A DNA stretch of 64,000 bases from Arthrobacter tumbae (GTDB lineage Bacteria; Actinomycetota; Actinomycetes; Actinomycetales; Micrococcaceae), in NCBI RefSeq assembly GCF_016907495.1, contig NZ_JAFBCC010000001.1, forward strand, positions 868,001-932,000, in the 5' to 3' direction. The notes under the pieces are model-generated. The model searched no databases. It was given only the letters and a program-made list of their open reading frames with translations, and was not told the origin of the DNA. Positions 53,540-63,189 of the stretch are shown here, one piece after another; the first letter of the stretch is position 1; the number at the start of each line of letters is the position of its first letter. The translations under genes were made by a program, and so were the position numbers.

Positions 53540-53626
53540 GCCTACGCGGGTTGGCGGCATTCACGTACGGGGTTGTGGATAAGTTTGTTTCACTTGTCCT
53601 CCACATTGGCGGTATTCGATCGTGAT

Positions 53627-53642
53627 TAGAACGCGTGTTCGA
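53627..53642. promoter_or_regulatory. SOS box (LexA operator) at the 13E12 gene
   Basis: TAGAAC-N4-GTTCGA matches the actinobacterial SOS box TCGAAC-N4-GTTCGA at 11 of 12 bases. It touches the -10 box TAGAAT (53643-53648), so bound LexA would block transcription. Confidence 0.82.
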
Positions 53643-53648
53643 TAGAAT
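53643..53648 (+). promoter_or_regulatory. -10 box TAGAAT, leaderless-type
   Basis: TAGAAT lies 6 nt before the ATG at 53655. Confidence 0.7.
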
Positions 53649-53654
53649 TTGGGT

Positions 53655-55199
53655 ATGGCCGTCGCAGTGCTCGAACCCACCACGGAAGACACGTCTCTCC
53701 TGGGTGGCCTGCGGTCCGACCTACAGGCCTTCGTGCAGCAGTATGAGTCGTCGTACCTGACGTTGAGTCCGCAGGAGGCCGCGGCAACCCTGGTCGAGGT
53801 CGAGCAGCTCTCCAAACTGGTCGATCACCTGCAGACCGTGGCTGCCCGTGCCGCCGAGGACCACCAGCTCGCCACCACGGACGCCCGGGACCCGCACAAG
53901 AACACCGCGGACTACCTACGGGCGAAAATCGGTATCAGCCGCACCGAAGCGAACCGCCGGCTACGGCTCGGACACGACGTCCTGCCCGAGATTCCCGGAC
54001 CAGGAGCAGCGCTCACACCTCCGCTGGGTGTTCTGGCTGAAGCAACCAGTGCCGGTGCGCTCAGCAGCCGTGCCGCCACCATCATCCGCAACGCCATGCA
54101 CCGCGTCTCACCCGCCGCGACCCGCCAGGAACTCGATGCCATGGAAGAGCACCTGGTCCGCCAGGCCGTCGAATCCGATGAAGACGTCCTGCGGGCCCTG
54201 GCCCAACGCTGGGAAGACATCATCGACCAGGACGGCACCGAACCCACCGACAAAATCCTCCGCGCACGCCAGGGCGTGTTCCTGCGCGGCAGACGCCACG
54301 GCCTGCACTTCATGGAAATCGGCGCCACCGACGAACAATACGAACACCTCATCACCGTCATGAACACCGCCACCAACCCCCGAGCACAAAACACCGCTCA
54401 CCAGGGAACCGGCACGACCGACGGCAACCTCACCGACGGCGGCGACAACGACGCCGGCTCAAGCCCCGATCAGCCGACCCGTGAACAGAGCCTTCTCGAC
54501 GGTCTCGTCTCAGCCTGCCGGATCGCACTCGCAGGTGACGGCCTCCCCGCAACCGGAGGCCACCGACCCCAAGTAATGGTCACCATCAACTACCGCGACC
54601 TCCTCAACGACCTGGCAGACAACGGACACGGGCGACACAGCGGACACGACGGACACGGACGGCACAGTGGGCACGACGGGCATTCGGTGTTCGCCCAACA
54701 GTTGAGCGCCCGCAGTATCCGTAAACTCGCGTGCGACGCAGACATCCTCCCCTTGGTGCTCGGCGGCGAAGGCCAGGTCCTGGACATCGGCCGCACCCAA
54801 CGCCTCTTCCCACCCCACCTGCGACGAGCACTGGTCGCACGGGACAAAGGCTGCGCCTTCCCCGACTGCACCACTCCCGCAACCTGGTGCGAAGCCCACC
54901 ACATCATCCCCTGGGCAACAGGTGGAACCACCAACCTCAGCGACGGCGTCCTGCTGTGCTCCTGGCACCACCACCAAATCCACCAAGGAAACTGGACCGT
55001 CGAATCAATCAACGGAATCCCCTGGTTCACACCACCCAAATACCTCGACCCCCACCAAACACCCAAACGCAACCGCTACTGGCAAGTAGAACAAGCCATC
55101 CACAACCACCTCGCGCGCTCTAACATCGGCACAGACTCCAACACCCACGCGAGCACCCACACCCACACGGGCACCGGTGAACGCGCGGCACCACCCTGA
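53655..55199 (+). CDS. 13E12-repeat (DUF222) protein with HNH nuclease domain
   Basis: This 514-residue protein has the DUF222 region (about 30-330) and a C-terminal HNH domain: DKGCAFPDCTTPATWCEAHHI, GGTTNLSDGVLLCSWHHHQIHQ. The HNH Cys and His residues are intact. A His/Gly-rich repeat (GHGRHSGHD twice) lies in the linker. Codon use shifts to A/C-rich, as is usual for this family, which is dispersed in many copies in mycobacteria. An SOS box overlaps its promoter. The role is unknown. Confidence 0.92.
   Translation: MAVAVLEPTTEDTSLLGGLRSDLQAFVQQYESSYLTLSPQEAAATLVEVEQLSKLVDHLQTVAARAAEDHQLATTDARDPHKNTADYLRAKIGISRTEANRRLRLGHDVLPEIPGPGAALTPPLGVLAEATSAGALSSRAATIIRNAMHRVSPAATRQELDAMEEHLVRQAVESDEDVLRALAQRWEDIIDQDGTEPTDKILRARQGVFLRGRRHGLHFMEIGATDEQYEHLITVMNTATNPRAQNTAHQGTGTTDGNLTDGGDNDAGSSPDQPTREQSLLDGLVSACRIALAGDGLPATGGHRPQVMVTINYRDLLNDLADNGHGRHSGHDGHGRHSGHDGHSVFAQQLSARSIRKLACDADILPLVLGGEGQVLDIGRTQRLFPPHLRRALVARDKGCAFPDCTTPATWCEAHHIIPWATGGTTNLSDGVLLCSWHHHQIHQGNWTVESINGIPWFTPPKYLDPHQTPKRNRYWQVEQAIHNHLARSNIGTDSNTHASTHTHTGTGERAAPP
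54624..54677 (+). repeat. Two 27-bp units encoding GHGRHSGHD
   Basis: Units at 54624-54650 and 54651-54677 are in frame and near-identical; a third partial unit follows. Confidence 0.88.
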
Positions 55200-55295
55200 C
55201 CAACGGCAGAACCCTGACCACAGGCGAAGCCCTGACCAAGGCAGAACCTGACCAAAGGCACCGGCAGCGCGGGTGGCTACTGGCTCGGCTCGGCC

Positions 55296-55679
55296 TCACT
55301 CATTGGACGCACGGTCCCCGGCCTCACGGCGACGTGTGGCCGCGTGTTCCACGACATCGTCAAGGTCATCCATGCTGAGCAGATCCTTGCGCAGGTGCTT
55401 GGTGCGGTAGCCCGCGCGGCCCACCATGTGCGCCGACACGGGCGCAGTCAGCAACTGGAAGATCCAGCAGACGATCAGGACGGGCACCACTGCCCACGAA
55501 CGCTGCTGCACCGCGATGGCCAACAGGAAGAGCAACAGTCCCAGAACCTGGGGCTTGGTTGCCGCGTGCATCCTGCTGAGCAGGTCCGGAAAACGCAACA
55601 GTCCGACGGCGGCAGCCAGCGACATGAGCGCTCCGCCCAGGAGCAAAACGGCGGTCAGGATATCCAGGGCAGTATCCAT
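55296..55679 (-). CDS. mnhG: Mrp-type cation/proton antiporter subunit G
   Basis: This 127-residue protein has three membrane helices with VGLLRFPDLLSRMHAATKPQVLG, the MrpG hallmark. The start at 55679 avoids overlap with mnhF; a longer frame begins at 55706. It is the last gene of the six-gene Mrp operon and an accessory subunit. Confidence 0.94.
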   Translation of the reverse strand: MDTALDILTAVLLLGGALMSLAAAVGLLRFPDLLSRMHAATKPQVLGLLLFLLAIAVQQRSWAVVPVLIVCWIFQLLTAPVSAHMVGRAGYRTKHLRKDLLSMDDLDDVVEHAATRRREAGDRASNE

Positions 55680-55686
55680 CAGCGGC

Positions 55687-55944
55687 TCACTTCTTATCCG
55701 TGACAAATCGGGCGACGGTCACCGAGGCAATGAATCCGACGACGGAGGTTGCTACGAGGATCACGAGGCTGTTGGTGTGTCCGTTGAACACCATGTCCGC
55801 AGCGAGCGCACCACCCACGATCGCGAGAAGGACATCAACGGCTAGCACCCGGTCAAGGATCGAGGGACCACGCGCCACCCGGTAGATGGCGAACAGCGCC
55901 GAGATGCCGAGGATCACGGCGACAATGCCGAGGATTACGCTCAC
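55687..55944 (-). CDS. mnhF: Mrp antiporter subunit F
   Basis: This 85-residue protein has three helices with RVARGPSILDRVLAVD, the MrpF hallmark. The GTG start overlaps the mnhE stop. Small accessory membrane subunit. Confidence 0.94.
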   Translation of the reverse strand: MSVILGIVAVILGISALFAIYRVARGPSILDRVLAVDVLLAIVGGALAADMVFNGHTNSLVILVATSVVGFIASVTVARFVTDKK

Positions 55945-56513
55945 GGGTGTCCCCTTCCGTCGAGGTGGTGCGGAGCGTCAGTGTCCAGCAGCGCGAGATC
56001 ATCCCGGGTCCCCATGACGCGGATGAGCCATTCCTCGGTGCGCCGGGCGTTCTGGCGCACCTTCTCCGCGTCGTCGCTGGTGGCGACATTCAAACAGTGC
56101 AGGTAGAGCGTGGATGTGGAACGGTCCACCTCCACTACGAGCGATCCCGGGATCAGCGAAAGGACATGCCCGGTGGCGGTTACCAACAGGTCAGACGGAC
56201 TGCGCAGACGCACTGCGACAACCGCGTTCTTCAACCGTGGCCCGCGCGTGAGCGCCAGCCAGAATACCTGGAAGCTGGCCAGCACCAACTGGTGGAGGAA
56301 CCTCCCGGCGAATCCCGCGGCGTAGAACACATTGAACCGGCCGCTGAGCTCAACAGGCGGAAGATAGAGCAGGTTGGCGACTGCGAAGGCGATGATCGCT
56401 CCGAAGACCATGTTTCCCAGGCTAAAGTCCTGCCAGAGCGCGCCCCACACGATAACGAGCCAGACCAGCAGCGGCAGCTCCACCCGCAGCGGAATTTTCT
56501 GTCTGGACATCAT
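55941..56513 (-). CDS. mnhE: Mrp antiporter subunit E
   Basis: This 190-residue protein has two or three N-terminal helices and a cytosolic domain with LLVTATGHVLSLIPGSLVVEVDRSTSTLYLHCLN, as in MrpE. It overlaps mnhD and mnhF by 4 nt each. Confidence 0.94.
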   Translation of the reverse strand: MMSRQKIPLRVELPLLVWLVIVWGALWQDFSLGNMVFGAIIAFAVANLLYLPPVELSGRFNVFYAAGFAGRFLHQLVLASFQVFWLALTRGPRLKNAVVAVRLRSPSDLLVTATGHVLSLIPGSLVVEVDRSTSTLYLHCLNVATSDDAEKVRQNARRTEEWLIRVMGTRDDLALLDTDAPHHLDGRGHP

Positions 56514-58138
56514 GGCGTTGCTCCTGCCGCTTCGGTAGCGCCCTCGCCAAGGACAGCGTCGATGTAGGGTGTCCGCTCGAGCATCTGCTGTGCAGCCTGG
56601 TCACTGAGGGCAAAAAGCGGACCCCCCATGAGGGTCAGGCTGACGCCCAGCATCACCAGCCCGGCAGTTGCCCCCACCATGCTCCGGGGCAACAGGTTCA
56701 CCGCAGTCCTGCCCGCGAACTTTCCGGTACTGTGCCCTGAAACCCGCCGTGAGGTTCGAACGGCTGAGCCGTCGGCTGACGTTGCCATCAGGATGGGATC
56801 GGGGTGGGTTGCGTCCTCCGGCTGGCGCCAGAAGGCACGGTTCCACACCCGCGCGATCACCAGCAGGGTCAGCAGACTTGTCAGCACTCCGGCTCCCACC
56901 AGCACGTAGGCCAGCGGCGTTCCGAGTTCCACACCGGCCTGCAGCAGTCCCAGCTTCCCAAGGAAACCGGAGAACGGCGGAATGCCGGCCAGGTTCATAC
57001 CCGGAACAAAGAACAGCAGAGCCAGCAACGGGGAGATTTTCGCCAGCCCGCCGAGCCGGTCCATGTTGGCCGTCCCGCCACGGCGTTCGATCAGACCGGT
57101 CACGAGGAACAGACTGGTCTGCACGATGATGTGGTGAGCGACATAGTAGACCGCCGCCCCCAGGCCGATCACGGTCGAGACAGCGAGCCCGAAGACCATG
57201 TAGCCGATGTGGCTGACCAGCGTGAAGGAGAGCATACGTTTGATGTCCGACTGCGCCAGCGCACCGAGGATTCCAACGATCATGGTGAGCATCGCGACGA
57301 CCATGAGCAGCGTGTTGATGCGGTCTCCGGGGAACAGGAGCGTCTCGGTCCGGACCATCGCGTACACGCCAACCTTGGTCAGCAGGCCCGCGAACACCGC
57401 GGTTACGGGCGCAGGGGCAGTCGGATAGGAGTCGGGCAGCCAGAAGGACAACGGGAAGATTGCAGCCTTGATGCCGAAAGCGACCAGCAGCATCAAATGC
57501 AGGATCATCTGTGTCCCGTGGTCAATATCGGCAAGCTTCAGTGCCAGATCCGCCATATTGATGGTTCCGGTAGCCGCATAGATCATCCCGATGCTGATAA
57601 GGAAAAGCATCGAGGAAACCACACTGACGACGACGTAGGTCACCCCTGCACGAATGCGCGGCGTGGTGCCTCCGAGGGTCATGAGGACGTAACTCGCGGT
57701 AAGCAGGATTTCGAATCCCACGTATAGATTGAACAGGTCTCCGGCAAGGAACGCGTTGGAGACTCCTGCCACCAGGATGAGGTAGGTGGGGTGGAAGATC
57801 GAAATCGGACCGTCTTCGTCCCCGTCTGTCATACCCTGGCCGGTGGCGTAGATCAGCACGGCGAGGCTGACCGCTGAGGAGACCACGAGCATCAGGGCGG
57901 AGAACTGGTCCACCACCATCGTGATTCCGAACGGCGCGGCCCAGTTGCCGATGAAGACTGCCGTGGTGCCCTTCCCGCTGGTGTCGATGAGCAGGAAGAT
58001 CTCGATCAGGAGCGTCACACACAGTGTTGTGATACTGACAGCCCGTTGGGAACGGGAATGCCGAATAAGCAGGAACGCCAGCGCTGCCCCGAGGAACGGA
58101 AGAACGACCGCGAGGGGCGCAAGGTTCGCTATGTTCAT
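56510..58138 (-). CDS. mnhD: Mrp antiporter subunit D (NuoM/N-like)
   Basis: This 542-residue membrane protein has about 14 helices and the proton-pump motifs of the complex-I antiporter family, including a Lys in AFGIKAAIFPLSFWLPDSYPTAP. The C-terminal stretch is rich in Arg and Ser. It overlaps mnhC and mnhE. Core antiporter subunit. Confidence 0.95.
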   Translation of the reverse strand: MNIANLAPLAVVLPFLGAALAFLLIRHSRSQRAVSITTLCVTLLIEIFLLIDTSGKGTTAVFIGNWAAPFGITMVVDQFSALMLVVSSAVSLAVLIYATGQGMTDGDEDGPISIFHPTYLILVAGVSNAFLAGDLFNLYVGFEILLTASYVLMTLGGTTPRIRAGVTYVVVSVVSSMLFLISIGMIYAATGTINMADLALKLADIDHGTQMILHLMLLVAFGIKAAIFPLSFWLPDSYPTAPAPVTAVFAGLLTKVGVYAMVRTETLLFPGDRINTLLMVVAMLTMIVGILGALAQSDIKRMLSFTLVSHIGYMVFGLAVSTVIGLGAAVYYVAHHIIVQTSLFLVTGLIERRGGTANMDRLGGLAKISPLLALLFFVPGMNLAGIPPFSGFLGKLGLLQAGVELGTPLAYVLVGAGVLTSLLTLLVIARVWNRAFWRQPEDATHPDPILMATSADGSAVRTSRRVSGHSTGKFAGRTAVNLLPRSMVGATAGLVMLGVSLTLMGGPLFALSDQAAQQMLERTPYIDAVLGEGATEAAGATP

Positions 58139-58632
58139 CGCTCCCCCGTCCGTGGCTTGTTTGTTTTCTTGGCGGTTGCCGTTCGTTGGGCACCGGGTGC
58201 TTCTTCGGCTTCCTCAACCGGCGTGAACTCGGTGGTCTCAATGGGCACCTCGGCGTCGTCCTCTGCGTCGAAGCTGCTCTGCGACGCCACCCGCCGGTCT
58301 TCAATGTCATCCTGCACTTCGTCCTGGCGCCCAAGGACCCACGAGCGGTAGATGATGCCGAGCATGAAGGCGGTGACAGCAAATGAGATGACGATGGAGG
58401 TGAGAATCAGTGCTTGCGGAAGCGGATCGCTATATTCCTCGGCCGGAATATCCGCCGAGTACAACGGCGCCTTGCCGGCGGCGCCGCCGCCGGCAAGAAG
58501 CAGCATGTTCGCTCCGTTGGTGAGCATGATCAGTCCGAGCAATACCCGGGTCAGGCTCCGCTCGAGCAGCAGGTAGATTCCGGCGGCGAAAAGCGCACCC
58601 ATGATGACAAGCAGCGTGATGTTGACGCTCAC
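58135..58632 (-). CDS. mnhC: Mrp antiporter subunit C (NuoK-like)
   Basis: This 165-residue protein has three helices matching NuoK and a long hydrophilic C-terminal tail (about 55 residues) rich in Glu and Thr that is not part of the fold. GTG start, overlapping mnhA by 4 nt. Confidence 0.93.
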   Translation of the reverse strand: MSVNITLLVIMGALFAAGIYLLLERSLTRVLLGLIMLTNGANMLLLAGGGAAGKAPLYSADIPAEEYSDPLPQALILTSIVISFAVTAFMLGIIYRSWVLGRQDEVQDDIEDRRVASQSSFDAEDDAEVPIETTEFTPVEEAEEAPGAQRTATAKKTNKPRTGER

Positions 58633-61600
58633 TGAGCCACCTCTTCTTCCGGATCCCTGTTCTTTGCCTGCTCCGGCGTCTTGGTCTGCTCCGGCGTTCC
58701 GGCATCGATGGTTGCGGTAACCCCTTCGCTACGTTCGTCGATCTCGGAGCCGAGGCTACGCAGCACGTCGAGCACCAGCCCCACCACCACCATGTAGACG
58801 CCGATGTCGAAGATGGTCGACGTCACGAACTTGATGTCTCCGAACACCGGCCAGGTTGCCTCGATGATTGCGCTCTGAAAGACTTCGCCGCCGAGGAACA
58901 CCGGCACGATCGCCGTCAGGGCCGCCGTTGCGAGGCCCCCGCCGAGGAGCAGGCCGGCACTGACGGGGGTGGCCTCCGCGAGTTCGAAGCGGCCACCGGC
59001 AAGGTATCGGATGGTCAGGGCCAGTCCTGCCATCAGTCCACCGGCAAACCCGCCGCCCGGAAGGTTATGCCCGGCGAGCAGAAGATAGATCGAGAAGATG
59101 ATCACCGAGTGGAAAAGCAGGCGGGTGACCACCTCGAAGATGATGGAGCGGCGCTCAGGTGCAAGGGTCCGGCCCGCAACCAGCCACGCATCGTTCACCG
59201 AGCTCGCGAACTTCTTGGCGAGCTCAAGGGCAGCGGCCTCCCTGCCGTACGCATCGATCGGTTCCTTGCCGCGCCCGACAGTCCCGCTCTTGACTCCGTC
59301 CGCACGCACACGTCCGTCACCGCGGCCACGGATGAAAATCAGGCTTGCCACGCCGGTGGCAGCGATGGCGAGCACGCTGATTTCGCCGAAGGTGTCCCAT
59401 GCCCGGATGTCCACGAGGGTGACGTTGACGATGTTGGCGCCTCCGCCGTCGTCGTAAGCCAGCGAGGGGAAGCTCAGCGAGATGGGCTCCGCTACCCGGG
59501 AAGCCATCGCCGACATCGCGATGGCGACCATCACCGCACCAAAGGAGATACCAAGCACTGCGCGGAGCACCCGGTATTTACGTCCCGGTGCGCGTTGCCA
59601 CAGACGCGCTGGGAGGGATCGCAACGCGAGCACGAAGGCAACCAGCACGATCGTCTCGACCAGCAGTTGGGTCAGTGCCAGGTCCGGCGCGCCCTGAAGC
59701 GCGAAGATCAGCGCGATCCCGTAGCCGGTGACGCCGACCATGATGACCGCCATGAACCGCTTGGTGGCGCGAAGCGCCGCGATGGCGGCAAGGATGATGG
59801 CGACGCCGGCAATGAGCTGGGCGGGCGAGTCCGCCAGGTACCAGTCCTGCGGCACAGGTGCGTCGAAGAAGATTAGAGCGCTCAGCGGCGTCACGATCGC
59901 CATCGTAAGGATGACAAACAGGTAGAACGCCAGCGAACCCCGCTGGGTGCGGCCCGTGAGCCAGACCGCCACGTCATCGAGAACACCGATGACCGCCTTG
60001 TAGTTCCGCTCGGCGTCGATATCCGGGGCGAATCTGGTCTGCAGCCGTTCGAAGCGCTCGCGCAGCAGGAACAGCGCCAGCCCGCCCGCGATCGATAGCA
60101 GGGACAGGAACAGCGCCGGAGTGACACCGTGCCAGAGCAGCAGGTGGGGAGTCTCCCCGACCGCCGGGAAGGTGCTGAGATACGGCTGGACCGCCGAGTC
60201 GAGCGGCGCCGGCCACAGGCCGAACACGACGGATGCAACGGCCAGCAGCGCGGGAGCGAACAGGAAGGACGGCTCAACCCGTTTGAACGGTGTCGGGGCC
60301 GAGGACTTCCGTGCGAAACCACCCCAGATGAAGCGGGCGCTGTACGCGAAGGTCAGCATGGAGCCCAGGACGATCCCGATGAGCATCACCACGCCCACCG
60401 GGCCCTCCTCCGCCCGGTGGACAAAAGCCTCAAAGACGGATTCCTTGGCCACGAAACCCAACAGCGGGGGGATCCCGGCCATCGAGGCGGCAGCAACAAC
60501 GGCGACGGCGGCCAGCACCGGTGCGGACCGGCCGATCCCGCACAGCTTGCGGATGTCACGGGTACCCGACTGGTGGTCGATGATGCCGACCACCAGAAAC
60601 AGCGTCGCCTTGAAGAACCCGTGGGCCAGCAGGAGCCCCAGTCCCGCAAGCGCTGCCTCCTGCCCGCCCAGGCCCACAACGATCGTCAGGAACCCCAGCT
60701 GGCTCACGGTGCCGTAGGCGAGGAGCAGCTTCAGGTCATGCTGGCGCAGGGCGCGCCACCCGCCGAAGATCATTGTTGCGAGACCGAGGCTCAGGACGAT
60801 CGGTGGCCAGAGCAGGGTGTCCGAGAAACCGGGCGCAAACCGGGCGATCAGGTAGATGCCGGCTTTCACCATCGCGGCAGCGTGCAGGTACGCGCTGACC
60901 GGCGTCGGCGCTGCCATGGCACTGGGAAGCCAGAAGTGGAACGGCACAAGTGCGGACTTGGAGAGCGCACCGACAAGGATCAGGACGATCGCCGTCTCCA
61001 CTGCAGGGCCGGTGAGGGAATCTGCACGCGCAAGGATGTCCGAGAGCCGGTAAGTGCCGGCTGACTGCCCCAGAATGATGAGGCCAACGAGCATGGCCAG
61101 GCCGCCGAGCGTAGTCACAATGAGCGCCTGCAGCGCCGCACGCCTGGCTGAGAGGCGATGCCTCGAGTATCCGATCAGCAGGTAGGACAGAACAGTGGTG
61201 AGTTCCCAGAAGATGAACAGGAGGATCAGGTCATCGGCGATGACCAGACCGAACATGGCGCCCGCGAAGGCGAGCAACTGGGCTCCGAACGGGCCGATGT
61301 TGGCGTCGTCCTGCTTGAAATAGCGTGCGCAATAGAACAGCACCAGGGATCCGACGCCCAGAACAAGGATGCTGAGCACCGCGGCCAGCGCGTCCATGCG
61401 GAAGGCCAGTTCCAGCTGAAGCTGGGGAATCCAGGGAACGACGACGGACGGCGGTGCGTTGGGTTGGCCGTTGCCGCTGGTCTGGTCTGCGTTGATGTAA
61501 TCGCCGAAGGTCGCAAGCAGCCATACGAATCCGGCCGCCGGAACCGCGGCAAGGAGGTAGAAGGCCGATCGGCCCATCAGGCGGAAGATCAAGGGCGCTA

Positions 61601-61640
61601 TTGCGGCCACCGCGAAGAGGGCGATGAGCACGGGTAGCAC
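58629..61640 (-). CDS. mnhA: Mrp antiporter subunit A with fused B domain
   Basis: This 1003-residue protein has the NuoL-like antiporter core (about 1-660, with Lys in the KSALVPFHFWLPSAMAAPTPVSAYLHAA motif), a DUF4040-type region and a C-terminal MrpB domain (FHSVIIFSIYLLLAGHNLPGGGFAGGLMAGLALTIRYLAGG). No separate mnhB follows, so the fusion replaces it. GTG start with AGGAG 7 nt upstream. The complex moves Na+ out in exchange for H+. Confidence 0.95.
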   Translation of the reverse strand: MLPVLIALFAVAAIAPLIFRLMGRSAFYLLAAVPAAGFVWLLATFGDYINADQTSGNGQPNAPPSVVVPWIPQLQLELAFRMDALAAVLSILVLGVGSLVLFYCARYFKQDDANIGPFGAQLLAFAGAMFGLVIADDLILLFIFWELTTVLSYLLIGYSRHRLSARRAALQALIVTTLGGLAMLVGLIILGQSAGTYRLSDILARADSLTGPAVETAIVLILVGALSKSALVPFHFWLPSAMAAPTPVSAYLHAAAMVKAGIYLIARFAPGFSDTLLWPPIVLSLGLATMIFGGWRALRQHDLKLLLAYGTVSQLGFLTIVVGLGGQEAALAGLGLLLAHGFFKATLFLVVGIIDHQSGTRDIRKLCGIGRSAPVLAAVAVVAAASMAGIPPLLGFVAKESVFEAFVHRAEEGPVGVVMLIGIVLGSMLTFAYSARFIWGGFARKSSAPTPFKRVEPSFLFAPALLAVASVVFGLWPAPLDSAVQPYLSTFPAVGETPHLLLWHGVTPALFLSLLSIAGGLALFLLRERFERLQTRFAPDIDAERNYKAVIGVLDDVAVWLTGRTQRGSLAFYLFVILTMAIVTPLSALIFFDAPVPQDWYLADSPAQLIAGVAIILAAIAALRATKRFMAVIMVGVTGYGIALIFALQGAPDLALTQLLVETIVLVAFVLALRSLPARLWQRAPGRKYRVLRAVLGISFGAVMVAIAMSAMASRVAEPISLSFPSLAYDDGGGANIVNVTLVDIRAWDTFGEISVLAIAATGVASLIFIRGRGDGRVRADGVKSGTVGRGKEPIDAYGREAAALELAKKFASSVNDAWLVAGRTLAPERRSIIFEVVTRLLFHSVIIFSIYLLLAGHNLPGGGFAGGLMAGLALTIRYLAGGRFELAEATPVSAGLLLGGGLATAALTAIVPVFLGGEVFQSAIIEATWPVFGDIKFVTSTIFDIGVYMVVVGLVLDVLRSLGSEIDERSEGVTATIDAGTPEQTKTPEQAKNRDPEEEVAQ

Positions 61641-61806
61641 GATGATCTCCTGATCTCTCCGAATGAGACGGTCAGCTGACGGTCAAGGGCATATGTTTCA
61701 TTCTACCCGTGGCATACTCGAGGCATCCTCCCGTTTCTGCCCAGCGCACAAGTCGCCGGCACAGGGAATAAAAGCGGCCTTCAACCAGTTGTTGGTTCGC
61801 AGCGGA

Positions 61807-61812
61807 TAGCAT
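61807..61812 (+). promoter_or_regulatory. -10 box TAGCAT, leaderless-type
   Basis: TAGCAT lies 7 nt before the ATG at 61820. Confidence 0.55.
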
Positions 61813-61819
61813 GCAGCCT

Positions 61820-63169
61820 ATGAGCACGGACCCCCAACAGCCCCCTGGCCGACTCCTATCCAAACCCGTGCTTGCGTGGGCATCGTGGGACTGGGGCTCA
61901 GCGGCTTTCAACGCAGTCATGACCACCTTCGTTTTCACGGTGTACCTGACCTCCGACGCCTTCGGCGGAGAGACCTACGCATCCGAGGTTCTCGGCTGGG
62001 GTCTCGCAGTTGCCGGCCTGCTCATTGCGCTCCTCGCTCCGGTGACCGGCCAACGGTCGGATGTTGGCGGCCGCCGCAAACTGTGGCTGGGCGTAAACAG
62101 CCTGGCCGTCGCGGCGCTGACCGCCCTGTGTTTCTTCGTGTTCCCGCGCCCTGAACTGCTCATTCTCGGCGTTGCGCTGATTGCTGCCGCGAACATCTTC
62201 TTCGAGTTCGCCGGGGTCAATTACAACGCCATGCTCGCGCAGATTTCCACCCCCTCCAGCGTGGGACGGGTCAGCGGATTCGGTTGGGCAATGGGGTACG
62301 TGGGCGGCATCGTGGCCCTGGTGATCGTTCTGGTCGCTTTTGTCCAGCCGGTCTTCGAATGGTTCGGGTCCAGCACCGAGGGCGCATTGAATATCCGGCT
62401 GGTCGCCGTCTTCTCCGCGCTCTGGTTCCTCGCCTTCGCACTCCCGGTGATGTTTGCGGTCCCCGAAGTCCCCCGGCAGCGCCATGCCGACCGTCTGAGT
62501 TTCCTCGCCTCCTATGGATTGCTCTTCCGGCGGATCAAGGCGATTTACCGGACCAGCCCGCACACCATCTACTTCCTGCTCGCGAGCGCCATTTTCCGTG
62601 ACGGTTTGGCGGCGGTGTTCACTTTCGGCGGCATCATCGCTGCCGGAACATTCGGTTTCGAGCTCAGCGAGGTGATCCTGTTCGCCATCGTGGGCAACGT
62701 CATCGCTGCCGTCGGCGCAGTGATCGGCGGCTACTTCGATGACCGCGTCGGCCCCAAACTGGTCATCATCGTGTCGCTGATCGGTCTTCTGGTCGCGGGC
62801 ACCGCCGTGATGGTCCTTGGAGCGGAGGACCAGCAGATGTTCGGCCTGAACTGGAGCGGTGATACTACGTTCTGGATCTTCGGACTCCTGCTCACCCTCT
62901 TCGTGGGTCCGGCACAGGCTTCTTCCCGGGCCTACCTCGCACGCCTCTCACCGCGGGGTGAGGAGGGCGAGATGTTCGGGCTGTATGCGACCACCGGCCG
63001 TGCGGTCAGCTTCCTGGCTCCAGCGCTTTTCTCACTCTTTATCGGAGTGTTCGGGGAACAGCGGTTCGGCATCATCGGGATTCTGGTGGTGCTGCTGGCC
63101 GGCCTGCTGGTGCTGCTCCCGGTGAAGCCGCCTGCACAGGTGACTCCCGCCGTCGTTCCTGCGCCGTAG
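61820..63169 (+). CDS. MFS transporter (Atg22-like subgroup)
   Basis: This 449-residue protein has 12 membrane helices and begins with the typical WASWDWGSAAFNAVMTTFVFTVYL of the UMF1/Atg22-like group, which may export amino acids. Its G-x3-D-x2-G-x-R-R/K loop reads GQRSDVGGRRK. The ATG at 61820 fits the leaderless promoter; 61811 is the alternative. Substrate unknown. Confidence 0.9.
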   Translation: MSTDPQQPPGRLLSKPVLAWASWDWGSAAFNAVMTTFVFTVYLTSDAFGGETYASEVLGWGLAVAGLLIALLAPVTGQRSDVGGRRKLWLGVNSLAVAALTALCFFVFPRPELLILGVALIAAANIFFEFAGVNYNAMLAQISTPSSVGRVSGFGWAMGYVGGIVALVIVLVAFVQPVFEWFGSSTEGALNIRLVAVFSALWFLAFALPVMFAVPEVPRQRHADRLSFLASYGLLFRRIKAIYRTSPHTIYFLLASAIFRDGLAAVFTFGGIIAAGTFGFELSEVILFAIVGNVIAAVGAVIGGYFDDRVGPKLVIIVSLIGLLVAGTAVMVLGAEDQQMFGLNWSGDTTFWIFGLLLTLFVGPAQASSRAYLARLSPRGEEGEMFGLYATTGRAVSFLAPALFSLFIGVFGEQRFGIIGILVVLLAGLLVLLPVKPPAQVTPAVVPAP

Positions 63170-63189
63170 TGCTGCGCCTTGTGCCCGTC

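Noticed and set aside
53655..55199. 13E12 HNH gene as a mobile element or homing endonuclease
   Set aside because: There are no terminal repeats, target duplications or interrupted host gene around it. The composition shift is typical for the family.
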